A DNA stretch of 64,000 nucleotides, taken from NCBI GenBank assembly GCA_019914995.1, contig CM034127.1, forward strand, positions 9,982,001 through 10,046,000, given 5' to 3'. Origin of the DNA: Acanthochlamys bracteata. Lineage: Eukaryota > Streptophyta > Magnoliopsida > Pandanales > Velloziaceae. Position numbers and translations under genes: made by a program. Shown piece after piece: positions 12,499 through 24,640 of the stretch. Below the pieces are notes generated by a model. It made no database searches and had not been told where the DNA came from. It was given only the letters and a program-made list of their open reading frames with translations. Position 1 is the stretch's first letter. Each line of letters begins with the position of its first letter.

Positions 12499-15021
12499 AT
12501 TCGATTGCAGAAAGTTAATGCAGGTAATTATGTATGAAGAATTAAGCAAGGAAAATATTGCTCTGCTCTCATTAGCAGCTGACATATAGAGGAACACGGT
12601 TGATTGTTCGTAGGGGTAGACTGAGGTAATTAAAAATATTCAACATAGAGGGGTTATCTTGGCAGTGGCTATCTGAATGAATATGACAAAATCCAAAATT
12701 GGGGAATTTGGATTGATTGATTACTCTGGAAGTTTATGATAATTTGGAGTTGCAAAAACAATGGGGTTATGAGACCAAAATGATGAGTATTTGCAGATTG
12801 CCCATTGCTTTTTTCCCCAACTGTCTATGTTCCTGGAGCTGTTCTTTTCATTTGATTGATGATTTTGTTATGGATCTTCACTTGCTACTGTATTGTTAAT
12901 TGAGTAGTAGTTATTTGAATGTAGAAATCAGACTCTATGAATAGGAAAAATCTTGCATCAAGTTTGGGTGAGAAAGATTACTTACTCTGATGCTGAAAAC
13001 AAAAGAGAAAAGTATCAAGCAATGCAATCAAGTAAATTGTCAGGCAGCCATTCACACTACCAATAACATCATGTCAAAGATTCCAAACCACTTCTGAAGC
13101 ATCCCCATAGGCCTTTTAGCTTATCACTGACAGGCAATAATACAACTCCATCACTGAAGCTGATGAGGTCCTGGAATCTTATCTTTCACTCACTACAATG
13201 CAAAGAATCTTTTCCATTGAATTGATAAAACAGCAATGGAAAACACTACATCCTGTAATTGAAGCATTGAGCATGAATGAAATGTCACGGGTTGCAAAGA
13301 AAATCCTATAGTACTGTTTAGTAAAAACCATTACAGCTCCATTGTATAAGCATAACTTAGAGGGTAGCAGCTCATGATAAATCATCATACATGTGTCTTA
13401 CTTGCCTTCAAAAAATGGTAAAGAAGGTAAGTAACATCTGAATTGAATAATTGTTAGGGCTTTCAACAACGGCAAACACATGTGAGTGAGGAGCTGAAGC
13501 AATGGAGTAGCATGTCATGCCTGCAATCATCCACCAAATGCCAATACTACTTCTTTCAATAAAAGGAACAAGACAACTACCAATGGATCCCAGTACAGAA
13601 ATAGCATTTCTCTCAAGTATTTCTATTCAACTTACCTATTAAATTTGGAAAGACAAAAGAATCTAGCCTATTGAAATTGAAATGAAAACATAAGGTTATG
13701 GTCTGAATTCACATGCTTATATCTTTTGTGACGAAAGTATAGCATTTAATTTTGTAATGATGTGGCAAGTTGTGATTAGCACATATAAAATCATTTGGAA
13801 GCACGGTTTACATTTTTTTGTATAGTTGTTCCCTTTGTTTGCATGACTAACGTTTTATTTAGAATTACACATGTATAATTTATTTGATTTAAGATACATA
13901 ATGTGATTCATGCAAATTTGTGGTTTAAGTAGCAGCAGTAGTAATTCGATAGGGAAAAAGTATATTAGGTTTTAAGACATATTTTACACGAAAAGAAAAA
14001 ATAACTTTTTATATTCTTAAATAAACTAAAGGAAAACATTAAAGAACTAATAGTTGTCTTTGTTGGAGAAGAGTTTCAAGCTTGTGCTTTCTTGATATGT
14101 TACGAACTTGTTATTGTCATGTATATCCCCGTTTTTATGCTAGAAAAGAAGAAAATGTCCTCTTAATTATCCCCAGAAAATAACGTCTTCAAAATAGAAA
14201 AGAAGGAAATCTCCTCCTAGTTATCTTAAAAGAAGAAGGGTTACATATTCTGATCCTTCCTCCTCTGCATATATGGTTGTTCATTTCATGGATATCCCAG
14301 CTTTTTAATGGAGAAAAGAAAATGACCGAAAAGAACGAGAGAACTATTTTCTTCTTACCTTGCTCCTTCATCCCTCCATAACACACATCATTCGAAAATT
14401 CATCATGTATGCTTACTTTAAAATGATTAATTAGCAGGTGGACAGTGCTACTCCTTCCCAGAAATATTATAGTAGCGATACAGAATAAACAAATCCAGAA
14501 CAACTTATAACCATTATTTTAGTTATTGTTATAGAAATGCAAGTGCAAGCATGATTCACTTAGAACAACATTCGTTTTTAGAAGAAACCAGGAGCTTCTA
14601 TAACAAAGACTGAAGGCTATCTCTACGATATCTCTCGTTCTTTGCCATCCACGAGACACTTGATTACCTCTGGCTCCCATCGAACGTCCTACTCATGGAA
14701 GTCATGCATTCCAATGACATGTTTAATCTCGGAGAAACTTAAAACCCTGTGTCACTCATTTCAAACATTTTTACGACTGAAGAATTGAAAATTTCTGCTC
14801 GTGGTAATGCAACAGTAGACAAAGTGATACAAATTCGTTGGCATGTCTCGATGTAGTTTGCTTATTAATGTCTAAAAAGTGAATGTATTTATTTGAAGAC
14901 GTTTGTTTGAATAAATATATAACTATACTATTTATTCATTACTCATAAATTATTAATTTATTTATATAAACAAATAAATATTATTATTCATTTGAAATTA
15001 ATTAGCAAGCTTGCAACATAC
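12499..15021. other. intergenic stretch with one open minus-strand segment
   Basis: Mostly AT-rich with no recognisable gene. One minus-strand stretch of about 70 codons (roughly 13426-13640) is open and reads hydrophobic, with WWMIAGMTCYSIASAPHSH in the middle; it lacks an initiating ATG and I cannot assign it. It could be an exon remnant of a membrane protein or chance. Confidence 0.35.
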
Positions 15022-15278
15022 CATTTGGCTTAGCTTACCACGAAAGTTAAGTTTTTAATTTTTAATTTTATATTTTTCAATATACATTTTATAAATATCT
15101 AAAAATTTATTTAAAATTTTAAAAATTTATAAAAAATTTTACATAGTGATATTTTTTTATTAAATATTTTTATTATTTTTTAAAATTAAAAAAATAAAAT
15201 TCGTTTTTAAAATAAAAATAAAAATATTTTCTATTCCAGAAAACTTCATTTCAAAAGCATTACCAAACGCTCTATAGA
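15022..15278 (+). mobile_element. AT-rich MITE-like repeat, family A, copy 1 (forward)
   Basis: Begins near TTTGGCTTAGCTTA and ends at CATTACCAAACGCT. The core is over 85 percent A+T and contains the family landmarks in order: TTTTATATTTTTCAATA, TATTTTATAAATAT, a short TTTTAC block, then the AAAATAAAATTCG block and the end ACTTCATTTC. It lines up along its length with the copies at 15450, 18978, 45735 and 58080. Confidence 0.6.
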
Positions 15279-15449
15279 ACTTAGATATGTTTGTATGATA
15301 CAGGCACACAATCTATCTCACTGAATTCTAATCACCAAACAACATTAAACCATATTTCAAATCATACAATCTTATGTTTTACCATAAAACCTGTGTAGGA
15401 TTTTCTTTTGCAACTAAAATCCGTGTGAGAAAGCTGAACATTTAGAGTG

Positions 15450-15712
15450 TGTTTGAGATTGCATTCCAAACGCTGTTTCTCAACTTTTCTCCATTTTACG
15501 TTTTTCAATACATATTTTATAAGTATTTAAAAAATTAATTTAAAAATTTAAATAGTGTAAAATTTTTTTACGTAATGAGATCTTTTTATTACATATTATT
15601 ATTATTTTTTTAGAAATAAAAAAAAAGATAGAGCTCGTTTTTCAAAAAAGACAAAAATACCTTCAATTTCAGAAAAGCTTCATTTTATAAATAATTCCAA
15701 ACACATTAATTG
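15450..15712 (+). mobile_element. AT-rich MITE-like repeat, family A, copy 2 (forward)
   Basis: Starts GTGTTTGAGATTGCATTCC and ends TAATTCCAAACACATTA; the reverse complement of the right end (TGTGTTTGGAATTATTTATAAAA) resembles the left end, giving a terminal inverted repeat of about 20 imperfect bases. The interior has the same order of AT-rich blocks as the other family A copies, including TTTTTACGTAATGAGAT. Confidence 0.6.
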
Positions 15713-15785
15713 ACGCATGAAATTGGGTCCAGAGAATGCCTTCCTTGTAAGCAGGCGAAAGCGAATTGCAGATGGGGCACGTAGC

Positions 15786-17003
15786 TCATGAAGACTTTGC
15801 CTTTGCAGGGGCAGGAAGCAACTGCATATAACAGGAACCAATCGGATCATAACGAAATAGCATTCCGTCCTGAGTTGCCTAAACCAAGAGTATGTATACC
15901 TGGTAGCATACGTCCAGGAACCAATCGGATCACACGTGGAGCGACTGTCTTCAGTGCTAACTGAAGCAGACCGATTGCGACCACAACGTCCAGGGATGCT
16001 TTGACTAAAGCGAGCAGCCTTTCATTTTATTTTTTAATCTGTTCACGGTATTTGCTCATCCTGCCACAATAGCAAAATGGAAATGAATGAAAAGACTAGA
16101 GAAGACGGTGAATGTACTAATGGAAACCCACCTTGAATTATTGGCATGCTTCAGATCTTTCCCTAGCTTCTTCATTGGTGCTGATAGTCTACCAAGCTCC
16201 CCTAGCTGGAGACACTAGCTACTTGAGTTACATACCAAAAATAAAGACCACGCTTGATTGATCCAACTGATTATACTGAAACAATTGAACTTGCAGATAC
16301 CTCAATCAATGTAGTACAAGTCGAAGAGCCAAGAAAACAATAAAGAGCTACCCTACCAATTAGTTCTGCAAGTTCTTTGTTCTGTTAAAGCCAAAACAAT
16401 TGAGAAAAATGATCAAGATGAAACAATATATAGCCTATGCAAGACTATACCTAATAAGGTGCTATCTATACCTTGTAGATCCCTGTTCTGCCAGCCCACA
16501 CTATTTGATCCAGGAACAAGAAGGATGACAACAATGCATTTTTGGACTATACAAATTACATGCACGGAATTTAACATTATCGACTTTATGTAAATTTTAA
16601 ATCACTATGTACTTGTATACCTTTCCAAGTAAAATTAAAGGAAGAGGAGTTCCCTTTGCTGGTGGGCTAATCAGAGAATTCAAATCATTAACAAACTGCA
16701 ACCCCAAAGATAACCACAGACAAGTGAGAAGATATTTATAGAAATTTCAGGGGCAACATAATCTAGCCAATGGAAATCTTTTTCAGAAACCAAATAAAAA
16801 GATAAATGAACCTTGAGAAGACGAAAAATTTTTGTTGCTAAACTAGTAGATTTGTCAACATTCTGTGCAGGCCCAGGTTCTCCATTGCTTATAAACTTTG
16901 ATCCATAATGAATAGATCTACAAAATTTATCTCTGGCCTTCGCCTTGTTAAGATACATCACCAGAAGAGCAAGCTCAGCTCGTGTTGCTTCCAAAGTGGA
17001 CAT
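15786..17003 (-). pseudogene. peroxisomal membrane protein PEX11 (C/D/E type), disrupted C-terminus
   Basis: PEX11 proteins elongate and divide peroxisomes. The first five coding exons are intact (5' to 3'): 16812-17003, 16621-16695, 16472-16546, 16301-16381, 16132-16205, joined by GT-AG introns. They read MSTLEATRAELALLVMYLN, YGSKFISNGEPGPAQNVDKS, FVNDLNSLISPPAKGTPLPL, LFLDQIVWAGRTGIYK and LGRLSAPMKKLGKDLK, exactly the family order. Exon 6 starts at 16060 but meets TAA at 16027-16029, where homologues have Ser before NERLLALVKAS; the product would be 176 residues and lose the last membrane segment. After the stop the homology continues (LDVVVAIGLLQLAL) but is interrupted by an 83-base duplication, then resumes to a Ser-Ser-stop at 15786. 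A truncated protein could still be made. A 5' untranslated exon probably lies near 18770-18960, giving a leader intron of about 1.7 kb. Confidence 0.75.
15832..15932. repeat. 18-bp direct repeat in the PEX11 tail
   Basis: An identical 18-base sequence beginning CAGGAACCAATCGG occurs at 15832-15849 and 15915-15932, separated by 65 bases. It splits the conserved C-terminus of PEX11 and shifts its frame, since the repeat period (83) is not a multiple of three. Confidence 0.85.
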
Positions 17004-18968
17004 CTTTATGTAGAGATCCTGATCTACAGAAGCTAAAAGCAACTACGTCAAATACAGCAACTAAGCATGCAAAACTAAAAACACTTTGAGTTTAAATGCA
17101 TATAACATTAAAAAAAATCATAAAACAATCTAAATTTGATTTCTATTAATGGTTATTAATGATACTACATAAACAGCATATTTAGCCAATGAATGATCAA
17201 CAGGACAGGAAAAGTATAGCTAGATGCTATTATTATTGGCATGTCAAAGTACCAAACAGACAGCATGTTTTTATCCAGTGTCATATCTTGACTTCAATTT
17301 CTATTTCCACTATATTAGTATAGAAGAAAATAGAAGGACTAGACATATATACTGAACAAATCCGACTGATTCTGAACTTGCAAGCTCTCCACATAAAAAC
17401 AATACACCAAGGATGACTTGAAGTCAACAAAACCTAGAGGAGACACCATATTAAACAACACACTATCGTCTGAATTTATTTCATAAAATATCTGAATTCA
17501 AGAATTACCTGCAAGGATACAACTAAATCAATGTTGATTTTGATTTTTCCAAGTGCTTAGCATTTCTATATGCTTATGGCCTTTGTTAAGTTTATATGGT
17601 TGGATTAAAAACAAATAGGCTTACAACTTACACTAGACCACAAGAATGCCAAATACTCCGCCTCATCCCAATTTTGGGCCACGCAATCTTTTTGTAAAAG
17701 GACCTCAAAGTAGGAAATAGATCGAAAAATTGAACTCACAGGTATGAGAAGGAAAAGCATCCATACATACCTAAGGGACATATTAGTTTGCAACTTTTCT
17801 TCTAAATTGTGAAACCCTAAAGAAAAGAGAACTTTACACAAGCTGAAATCCTATCCAGCTGGGTTACCTTGCAGACACTATCATGGAAAATCTCAGGAAA
17901 TCTTGGTTTGTATGAATGAGAAACAAGTGCTTCCAGAAGAAGCCTATGATCTCAAGGTATTTTCCAATAGTTTAATGCACCTAGATTATTGTTTCGTTCT
18001 TCTTATGCTTTTCCCAAGATGCACAGACTGAACTAAAAAGCAGTAAAAGCTTTTGCTTTCTTTTTCCTCCCTTCTTTTAGGCAAATAATCCAGAGGAAGG
18101 GTGAAGATAAAAATTTCATGTATTTTACTTGTTCTGAACTATCTCAGATAGAAAACATAAGACCTTAGCTTCAAAGGTTACTATAGGATTTAGCAACTTC
18201 AAAGAAGAAGCCAAATCAGCTTATATTTAGAAGCTGCAAGCCTTGATTGCAGCTTGAAATTACTCAAAGTATCTTCAAACGGGAACAATCCATTTTAAAA
18301 CTACACCACTAACTTCCATGCTTCTGAGATGCCCAAGTAAATGAAAATTGCTATTTTCAAGTGATGATAGAATTAAAATAACCAAATCAAAAAAAGAAAA
18401 TTGCTTTCTACAATCCGAGCACAGAGCACGAATTGTGAAACAGCTCAATACTTGTAAAACACATAAAACGATCAAATAAGCAGAACACGAATTTTAGAAT
18501 TCTAAACCACAAAAAAAGGTAGGAATTCTAGGATCTGCAAAAGAAGTGGTTTTACTCCACCCTCCAACAACCATTCTTTGCTAAAGCATCTAAACTAACG
18601 TTACAAATTCATAAAGACAAAGCATTGAACTCAAATCAAGCACGAGATCAAGATTATTTCAAAATCAACTGAACTTCAGTAACGACAGATCACGACTAGT
18701 GACATCAAGAAACAAACAAAATCAATGAGATCAAGTTATTAGATCAAGGATTTCAAATATTCTGAGTACCTTATTGAAGAATCAATGAAAGAAAGAAAAG
18801 AGCTTGGCTGAATTGATGGGGTAACCTTCTTCAATATTCACTCCGGCGGAAAATGTTGATTGATTTATATTTTCTGTGTTTTGTACGTTAGGTCCCGTGC
18901 CCCCGCTTTGTTTTCTAATTGTTAGAGTTTGAGAAGACAAAGAAGCGATCGAAGAATTTTTGGTACGA
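17004..18968 (-). other. PEX11 leader-intron region
   Basis: No separate gene is recognised. A minus-strand donor (GTACTC) at about 18772 following a purine-rich stretch suggests a 5' untranslated exon near 18773-18960 and a long first intron reaching the exon that holds ATG 17003. A minus-strand segment around 17630-17700 reads DCVAQNWDEAEYLAFLWSS; it looks coding-like but I cannot assign it. Confidence 0.4.
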
Positions 18969-18977
18969 TTTAGGGTT

Positions 18978-19224
18978 CGTTTGGCGCAGCTTATGAAAAA
19001 ATATTTTTTATTTTTTTTTATTTTATATTTTTTAATATATATTTTATAAATATATAAAAAAATTATTTAAAAATTTAAAAAATATAGAAAAATTTTACGT
19101 AATAAAATTTTTTTATTACATATTATTATTATTTTTTTAAAAATAAAAAAATAAAATTCATTTTAAAAAAAATAAAAATATTTTTTATTTTAGAAAGACT
19201 TCATTTCATAAGCAATTTCAAACG
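18978..19224 (+). mobile_element. AT-rich MITE-like repeat, family A, copy 3 (best-preserved)
   Basis: Left end CGTTTGGCGCAGCTTATGAAA (18978-18998) and right end at 19204-19224; the right end reversed reads CGTTTGAAATTGCTTATGAAA, so 16 of 21 positions agree between the two termini. The 247-base element is almost pure A/T inside and contains TTTTACGTAATAAAATTT followed by TTATTACATA, itself a small inverted repeat. It sits immediately upstream of the PEX11 leader, next to a TTTAGGGTT telo-box. Confidence 0.7.
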
Positions 19225-19814
19225 CTTCCTTAGTTATATTTAAATATGACAACAAAAACTAAGGATCATGTTTTAATACGCAAAAATAAATTCCACATAA
19301 CTTAGTTCTATAAAAATAAACTTTCTCTTATAGAATTGAAATTATAAAAAATATTAAGAATAATTTTTATTTTATATTTAGAAATAAATGAAAAGTGAGA
19401 GATGAAGTTGTAAAAACTAATATAATAAAATTTTTAAACAGTAAATAAAATAAAATTTTAAATTCAGTGGACAATAGAAGTATGTGAATTTGTTTTAAAT
19501 TCGAAATTTGTGAAGAGAAATTAGAGTTCCGAAATTTTAACATGCCAAAACGAAATTATCAACCTTGGTAATATAAGTGCACATTTTTTCGAAAACTCAC
19601 AACTATGCAGTATGTAACACTAAGATTACTGATTTTGCTATAGCTTTGAAGAGTCACAGTTTGTATTCATCGAATTTTACATATAATTATAACAATTTAT
19701 ATACAATAATATTACAATTTGAAAATTTTTGAAGTAAATTTTTATCATTTTCTTTTGTAAATAATGTCAATTGTTTCGTTTATACTAATTTTATTTTATA
19801 ATTATCTATATTAT
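19225..19814. other. AT-rich intergenic stretch
   Basis: No gene, long repeat or clear regulatory site recognised. Confidence 0.4.
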
Positions 19815-21790
19815 TGGAACTCCAATATTGATTTTGATGATAACAATAATTAAAAATTATAGGTTATGGATTAGGATGACATAATAATTGGAATCAAGTT
19901 CTGCAGATATTTATTAAACAGGTTTATCCTATATCCAGCAAACAACAAGTTAGATGCTCAGCTACTGATTGTATAAGATTTCTTTTATAGCATATAGAAC
20001 AGAGGATCTCTCAGCCACCAAACAGCCAGCTATCTAATTGCTGCTACATAATAAAACAAAAAATTACAAACAGAGCATCTCGAACAGAGAAGACAGAAAA
20101 CAAAGTATCGCCAAAAGAGATGAACAGAAAATAGAGGACTCGATAGTGGCTTCGGCGATGCTCATTTTGGACAGAGAAGAACCGAAAAATCGTAATAATC
20201 ATTCACTCTTGATAAATTCAAGCATGATGTCGATTCCATTTAAACTTCAACTTTTCATCGAGATGCGGACTAAACATGCACACTATAAGATTGACCGAAT
20301 AACACATCAAATGATGATCAATATAAATTTGGATAAATCGTGGAATGATAGATGAAAATTCAGTAAACAGAGAGCAGAATCAGACATTGATGGAACAACT
20401 TTTCAGATGTAATTCAATCAAGAATTTATCATCTATTTGAAGCAAAATCTTGAAGACTTACTGAGAAACATATCAGCTATAAGTTCATATCAAGAATCAT
20501 GAAAAATCACAACAAGAGAAGACAAAGAATATAGTGCAAAGTATCATCAGAATCATGTCTTGCTGATAATGCAGAAATATTTCAACATGCAGATTTCGAT
20601 TTTTCTCCAGAAGAAATCACGAATTTAATTACAAGGTGATATCATTAAACAAATCTACTATCTTGTTACTATCACAGAACTGAGCTATATTGAGTCATCA
20701 CATTATTGAAGAACAAGTTCAAGTATAGAGATTGAGATGGCAATGAAAACCCACTGAACACAGTAGGAAGCAACGAAGCAGAGACTGCAGAGTCACGCTA
20801 TTAGAGTCCACCTCACTTGAAGCAGTCAACCTAGCAAAAAAAATAGCAAATCAAGAGAAGCTAACTCAGTTAGAGAAATTTGAAAAATACAATTCAGCTG
20901 AAACAACTCAAAACTGTAGGCGGAAGTTTTTGAATTGCTTTCTTCGTTGCATTTAATGCTGATAAAAGACTTGCACCAATTTAGCCAAAAGAAATCTTGA
21001 TGCAGTTGATTGACTGCTGAACATAATCTTTATCTCTACCTTGAAAATCTGCCACTGCACACCAACGAAAATATTTTTCTAACGGAAAGAACCACCTACC
21101 TGAAAGAACAGAAAATTTTATAAGAAGAGAAGATGAAGAATAGAGTGAGACAAAGAGAGATAGCGAGTAAAAATTCAAAAACGAACTTGCGCTACATCGA
21201 TATAATTTCTCAAGTAAAGAAACTCCTCTTACTACCAATCACTTACAGAGCATGATCTTCAGCAGTAACAAGTTTGATCATCTCAACAGAAAATCTTAAA
21301 TTCATTTATTTACTTTGAGATTGATCATGTGCTTAACCTTGCTTTTTTAGTTTTTTTTTAAACTTGGGACGGAAGTGCTTGGTGCACTTGGTAAAGAAGT
21401 TCGGTTGGAGCTTGGTGAAAGTTCTTAAACTTTGTAATAGAGCTAGCACATTAACCAGAGGGACAGTGGTGTCCAGTAGGCCGTGAATGATTGTCTTGAT
21501 GAAGAAACTCTTTAAAAATAAGTGTGCTTGGCGAAGCATTTTGCTATTGGTGTATGTGTAGCTTATTAAAAGTTTAGTGAAGTTTTAACTCTTGTGATAG
21601 AACACCCGTAGATATAGACAAAGAAATTTACCGAACCATGTAAAATACGTAAATCGCTATATACTCTAACCTTCTATGTCTGCAGGTTACAAGACTACTA
21701 ACAGTCGGCTGTACACTTGCTGTCTGTAGGATCGTTAAGTTTTATGAAAATTTTTATATATTAACTTAATTCATCCTTCCTTCTTAAGTT
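19815..21790 (+). mobile_element. degraded LTR-like repeat, copy 1
   Basis: The left edge contains TTGATTTTGATGATAACAAT, a signature seen at the 5' edge of many plant retrotransposon LTRs, and the same signature opens the repeat at 59120. The body is A-rich and mentions no open coding domain. The right part around 21340-21790 shows the G/T-rich segment, gain of GGTTACAAG...CTAACAGTCGG, and a final pyrimidine run (TTCATCCTTCCTTCTT), the usual order near the 3' edge of such LTRs. No gag or pol is present, so this is a solo LTR or a non-autonomous derivative; boundaries are approximate. Confidence 0.35.
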
Positions 21791-22604
21791 GATCTTGAAG
21801 GAGATTCAACATTGTATATTTAGACTAAATATCTTACCTAAAAGAATATGTTTGCTGTTAAATGTTTATAAGTATTAAAATATTTGAAAACAGTATTTCT
21901 CAAAACTCTTAAAACATATAGTTTTAGATAAAATGTGTTATATAAAATAATAAAGGATTAGAAGTAATCGACTTATAACACAATACTACGTAATTGTTTC
22001 AAGTAATTTAAATAATTGTAAAGTTCGACACAAGTCTATATATTCTTAAACTTCGATACACCTAATGCTTTAAGTCTAAACACATAATATATACTGCCAT
22101 ATTATATTGCATTTTTATAAAATAGACATAAAATCTTATAATTCTATTGCTTTCGCATGAATAAGTTATTCTCTTTCATCCAGGTAGGTTTTCTTTACTT
22201 TAAGATATTCGTATAGTTTATTAACAAGTAGGAATGCTTTAAGTTTATTTTTTGAAACTGACATTTTAATAAAGCAAAACAGAAATAGCTTCTTCTCTTC
22301 ATTTTGTATTAGTCAATAAAATAATAAAAATTAAGAAAAATTATTAGTTTGTAAACTCAATAATATTTTTTTCTATACTTATTATAATTAACAATGTTGA
22401 TGGTATAAATTTTAATCATATTTATCTTATTATAATATTATTTTTAAAACTTAAATTTAGTTTTAGAAAACTACAGCTAAAATTTTATTTTAAAAAGTTC
22501 TAATTTTAAGCAATCTTCAACATAAACTCAGTATGTTTTAGTTTGTCTTGTCATCAGTTCAACTGTATGAAGAGATTAGCACGCAACTCCAGAATACTTC
22601 TATG

Positions 22605-22830
22605 AAGGTGCCGTTTGGATATAGTTATTTCAACTTATAAGTTAAAAATAGTAAAACAAGAATGTTTGGATAAATAATTTATAAGTTATTTTTTTAATTT
22701 ATAAGTCAACGAAATAAAAGTTACGTTGAGTAATTTTTTCAAAACTTTTTTATCTGTTTGAAAAAAAATAATATTATTGACCCTGTTAAGTTAACATAAT
22801 TATATATATATATATATAGGGGAGAGATAT
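22605..22830 (+). mobile_element. left half of a split MITE-like repeat
   Basis: Starts GCCGTTTGGATATAG and carries ACTTATAAGTTA and TTATAAGTCAAC blocks, typical of small plant inverted-repeat elements. It runs into an (AT)n tract at 22800-22816 where the 22.8-28.0 kb repeat complex begins. A stretch at 28010-28200 ending AGCAAAACGGATCC may be its other half. Confidence 0.35.
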
Positions 22831-23480
22831 AGGTACTCTATCTCCTTACACACTCCCCGGCACTCCCTGACGTGGACAGTTACGATTGAATCACGCGAGT
22901 GCTAGTTTGTGTCTTGTATCAGTTCGGTTTGATTTATTTGATTTTGTCCGAAATTTTAAAGAAATGCCGATTCCTCACTGTTTTCGGTCGTACCCTTATG
23001 ACGTGTTACGTATTCTCTCTCCTTACTTTTTTTTAATTTTCTCATTACTCTTAATTAATCAATTCATTAACCTAATTAATTTTATTTAACTTAATTAAAT
23101 TAACTACTTCTCTTTATATGTTTTTTCTTTTCTCGGTTCTTCAATCTTCACCGTTTTATTTCTTTCTTTCTCCACCGCAGATCTCGTAGCATCTTTCTCC
23201 CGCACTATATCGCCGATGATCTCGCGCATGATCTTTCTCCCGGCGAGCTTGCTCTTCCTCGGCGAACTCCTGTTCAAGTCAACGATCTCGAGCGGTGAAT
23301 TTGTCCCGACGAGGTTTTGTTTCGTCCCTCCGGCGATCGATCTCTCGATGATGATGATTACTGTCCGACGATCTCGTTCTGTGAATCTGTCCCAGAGAGG
23401 ATTTATTTCGTCCCCTCGATAATCTCTCTGGAGGACGATCTCGATCCGATAATCTTGAGCCGTGAATCTGTTTTTAACAA
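22817..23480 (+). mobile_element. repeat family B, diverged copy 1 (left portion)
   Basis: Begins TAGGGGAGAGATATAGGTAC right after an (AT)n tract. The next 650 bases match the family B units at 25158-26690 (reversed) and 26800-27967: CACTCCCTGACGTGGACAG, the TTACGATTGAATCACG block, GTGCTAGTTTGTGTCTTG, the CGATTCCTCACTGTTTTCGG block, then a GATCTTTCTCCCGGCGAGC region and three ~80-base modules with GTGAAT(C/T)TGT. Beyond about 23480 it diverges; a related right-end segment may be at 24640-24770. No transposase frame is present. Confidence 0.6.
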
Positions 23481-24640
23481 TTTCTTTTTGTATTGAATTT
23501 TTTTTGTGTAATGGCTTTGATATTGAAGTTGTTGTATTTGGATAATCTTATGATGATGCTGATATTATTTTCTGAAGTTCTTACGATGCTGTTTGGATTA
23601 GGTGATATCGGAAAAGAAAACTTGTTGGTTGTTCGAATAATGATAGGTGATAGTTTTAGTGAGTTAATTCAAATAGGTAACAGAAGAAATATCATTTGAT
23701 GTTTCGGTTGTAAAAAGTGTTTTCAGAATACAGTTTGATTGCCTCTGTTTTATTTTTGACTGAATTCATTCATGTTTTGTTTACCGAAAGAGCTGAAACA
23801 TCAACATTTTGGTTAAAGCCATCTTCCGAAGTCCGTCTTTAAAGAATCGAAGAATCAACGTTATCAGTATTATCTCGCTGCTCAATTATGGAGAAGTGCA
23901 TGTATATGGAATCTTAAAATACACCATGTGTTTGTGTTTGTATATCTGATTGATATACAACGGGGCCGTGTAATCTAGTTTAATATAATAATTTTAATTT
24001 ATTTAATACAGATGTTTATTTTTCAATCACACTTACCGTTAATTTATTGCAAAAATTTTATTAATGTGAATTGCAGTCTTCTTTTTGTTTCAGCGAATTT
24101 ATTTTTGATTAACTTTGAATGTTACCCGTTTATCTTAATATGTTAACTAGTTTGAGTTTATTTGTAATCACGTGTGAGGATATCGAGGTTGAGTTTATTT
24201 CTAATAATCAAACTGTGACTGTATTTCACAGTGGACAAACTTGCGTCACCGTTTTTTTTTGAGCTTGTCACCGTTCTCCCGCTAAATTTCAGAGATAATA
24301 TTGATAGCTCCACCGTTAACAATGTAGGATCCATAACATTGATAAATATATATAATATATATGGTTACAGGTAATCCATTGTATTCATAACATTGTACAC
24401 TCATACAGATTCATCCGTTTACATGATCTATCTCTTAAGTAAATAAGAGTTACATGTGCTATACTGCTTACATAGAGCTATCTGTTTACAGGTATCGTAC
24501 GTTGAATGTATTTGTCCATCCAGACATAGCAGTAAATGCAACCATCAAAGGAAGCTCAGAAAGAAACCAACCATCCATCCACTGGTATATTATGGAGTAT
24601 ACACGCATACGGATATCAAAATCTACTATCAAATCATAAT
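23481..24640. other. unassigned sequence between family B copies
   Basis: A short open frame 23493-23696 encodes a hydrophobic peptide with no recognisable family. The rest is AT-rich. By position it corresponds to the interior of a family B unit, but the sequence does not visibly match the better copies. Confidence 0.35.

Noticed and set aside
11866..12597. 243-codon open frame on the minus strand
   Set aside because: It is the antisense of the dehydratase-like gene, whose plus-strand frame carries the recognisable motifs; no family match on this strand.
18969..18977. telo-box or interstitial telomere repeat
   Set aside because: A single TTTAGGGTT with no tandem copies; not telomeric, and its role as a PEX11 promoter element cannot be shown.
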